DNA from: Clostridia bacterium
Lineage (GTDB): Bacteria > Bacillota > Clostridia > UBA1381
Length of the DNA: 5,760 bases
Assembly (NCBI GenBank): GCA_017420825.1
Contig: JAFQNU010000154.1
Span: 1-5,760 of the forward strand
Direction: 5' to 3'
Position numbers and translations under genes: made by a program. Positions 5,725 through 5,760 of the stretch are shown here, one piece after another (the first letter of the stretch is position 1; every line of letters starts with the position of its first letter). The notes below the pieces were generated by a model. The model was not told where the DNA came from, searched no databases, and saw only the letters and a list, made by a program, of their open reading frames with translations.

Positions 5725-5760
5725 TAATTTACACAAAATACTTAGAAAGAAAAAATCAAC

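Overview
This is an AT-rich bacterial chromosome segment that most resembles a Bacillota genome, probably class Clostridia. The evidence is the set of strong purine-rich ribosome binding sites (AAAGGAG, GGAAGGAG, AAGGAGG), consensus sigma-A-type promoters with 17-base spacers, the infC-rpmI-rplT operon behind an L20-leader-type attenuator, a 577-residue PgcA-type phosphoglucomutase, and the IF3 N-terminus (NKELQINEEIR). The genus cannot be fixed from this window. All genes look like housekeeping genes; no mobile element or CRISPR array is visible.

Layout, left to right. (1) 1-833, + strand: the last two thirds of murA, entering from outside the window. (2) 878-2095, + strand: eno (enolase), 44 bases after murA. 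The reading frame stops at a TGA at the point where enolases normally continue for about 25 more residues. That missing tail is still encoded in the same frame (2096-2170) and ends at TAA, just before the terminator at 2178-2206. (3) 2233-2415: a consensus promoter and a structured leader of about 150 bases containing an intrinsic terminator; it resembles the ribosomal protein L20 autoregulatory leader. (4) 2416-3531, + strand: infC-rpmI-rplT (IF3, bL35, bL20), with infC apparently starting at a rare ATA codon; terminator at 3545-3572. (5) 3573-3928: no protein-coding gene, but a promoter (3593-3621), a 15-bp closing stem enclosing about 110 nt, and a terminator (3763-3790). Together these define an apparent stand-alone structured RNA of about 163 nt whose four complementary segments could form a termination switch. 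(6) 3929-5662, - strand: a phosphoglucomutase/phosphomannomutase gene with its own promoter at 5696-5724 and its own terminator at 3891-3920.

Functional links: enolase makes phosphoenolpyruvate and MurA consumes it as the enolpyruvyl donor for peptidoglycan, so the first two genes join glycolysis to wall synthesis. Phosphoglucomutase supplies glucose-1-phosphate for glycan and wall polymers. The middle operon makes one initiation factor and two large-subunit proteins and appears to be controlled twice: by L20 at the leader and by IF3 at the start codon. The two observations most worth following are the in-frame TGA in eno and the unassigned structured RNA at 3628-3790.
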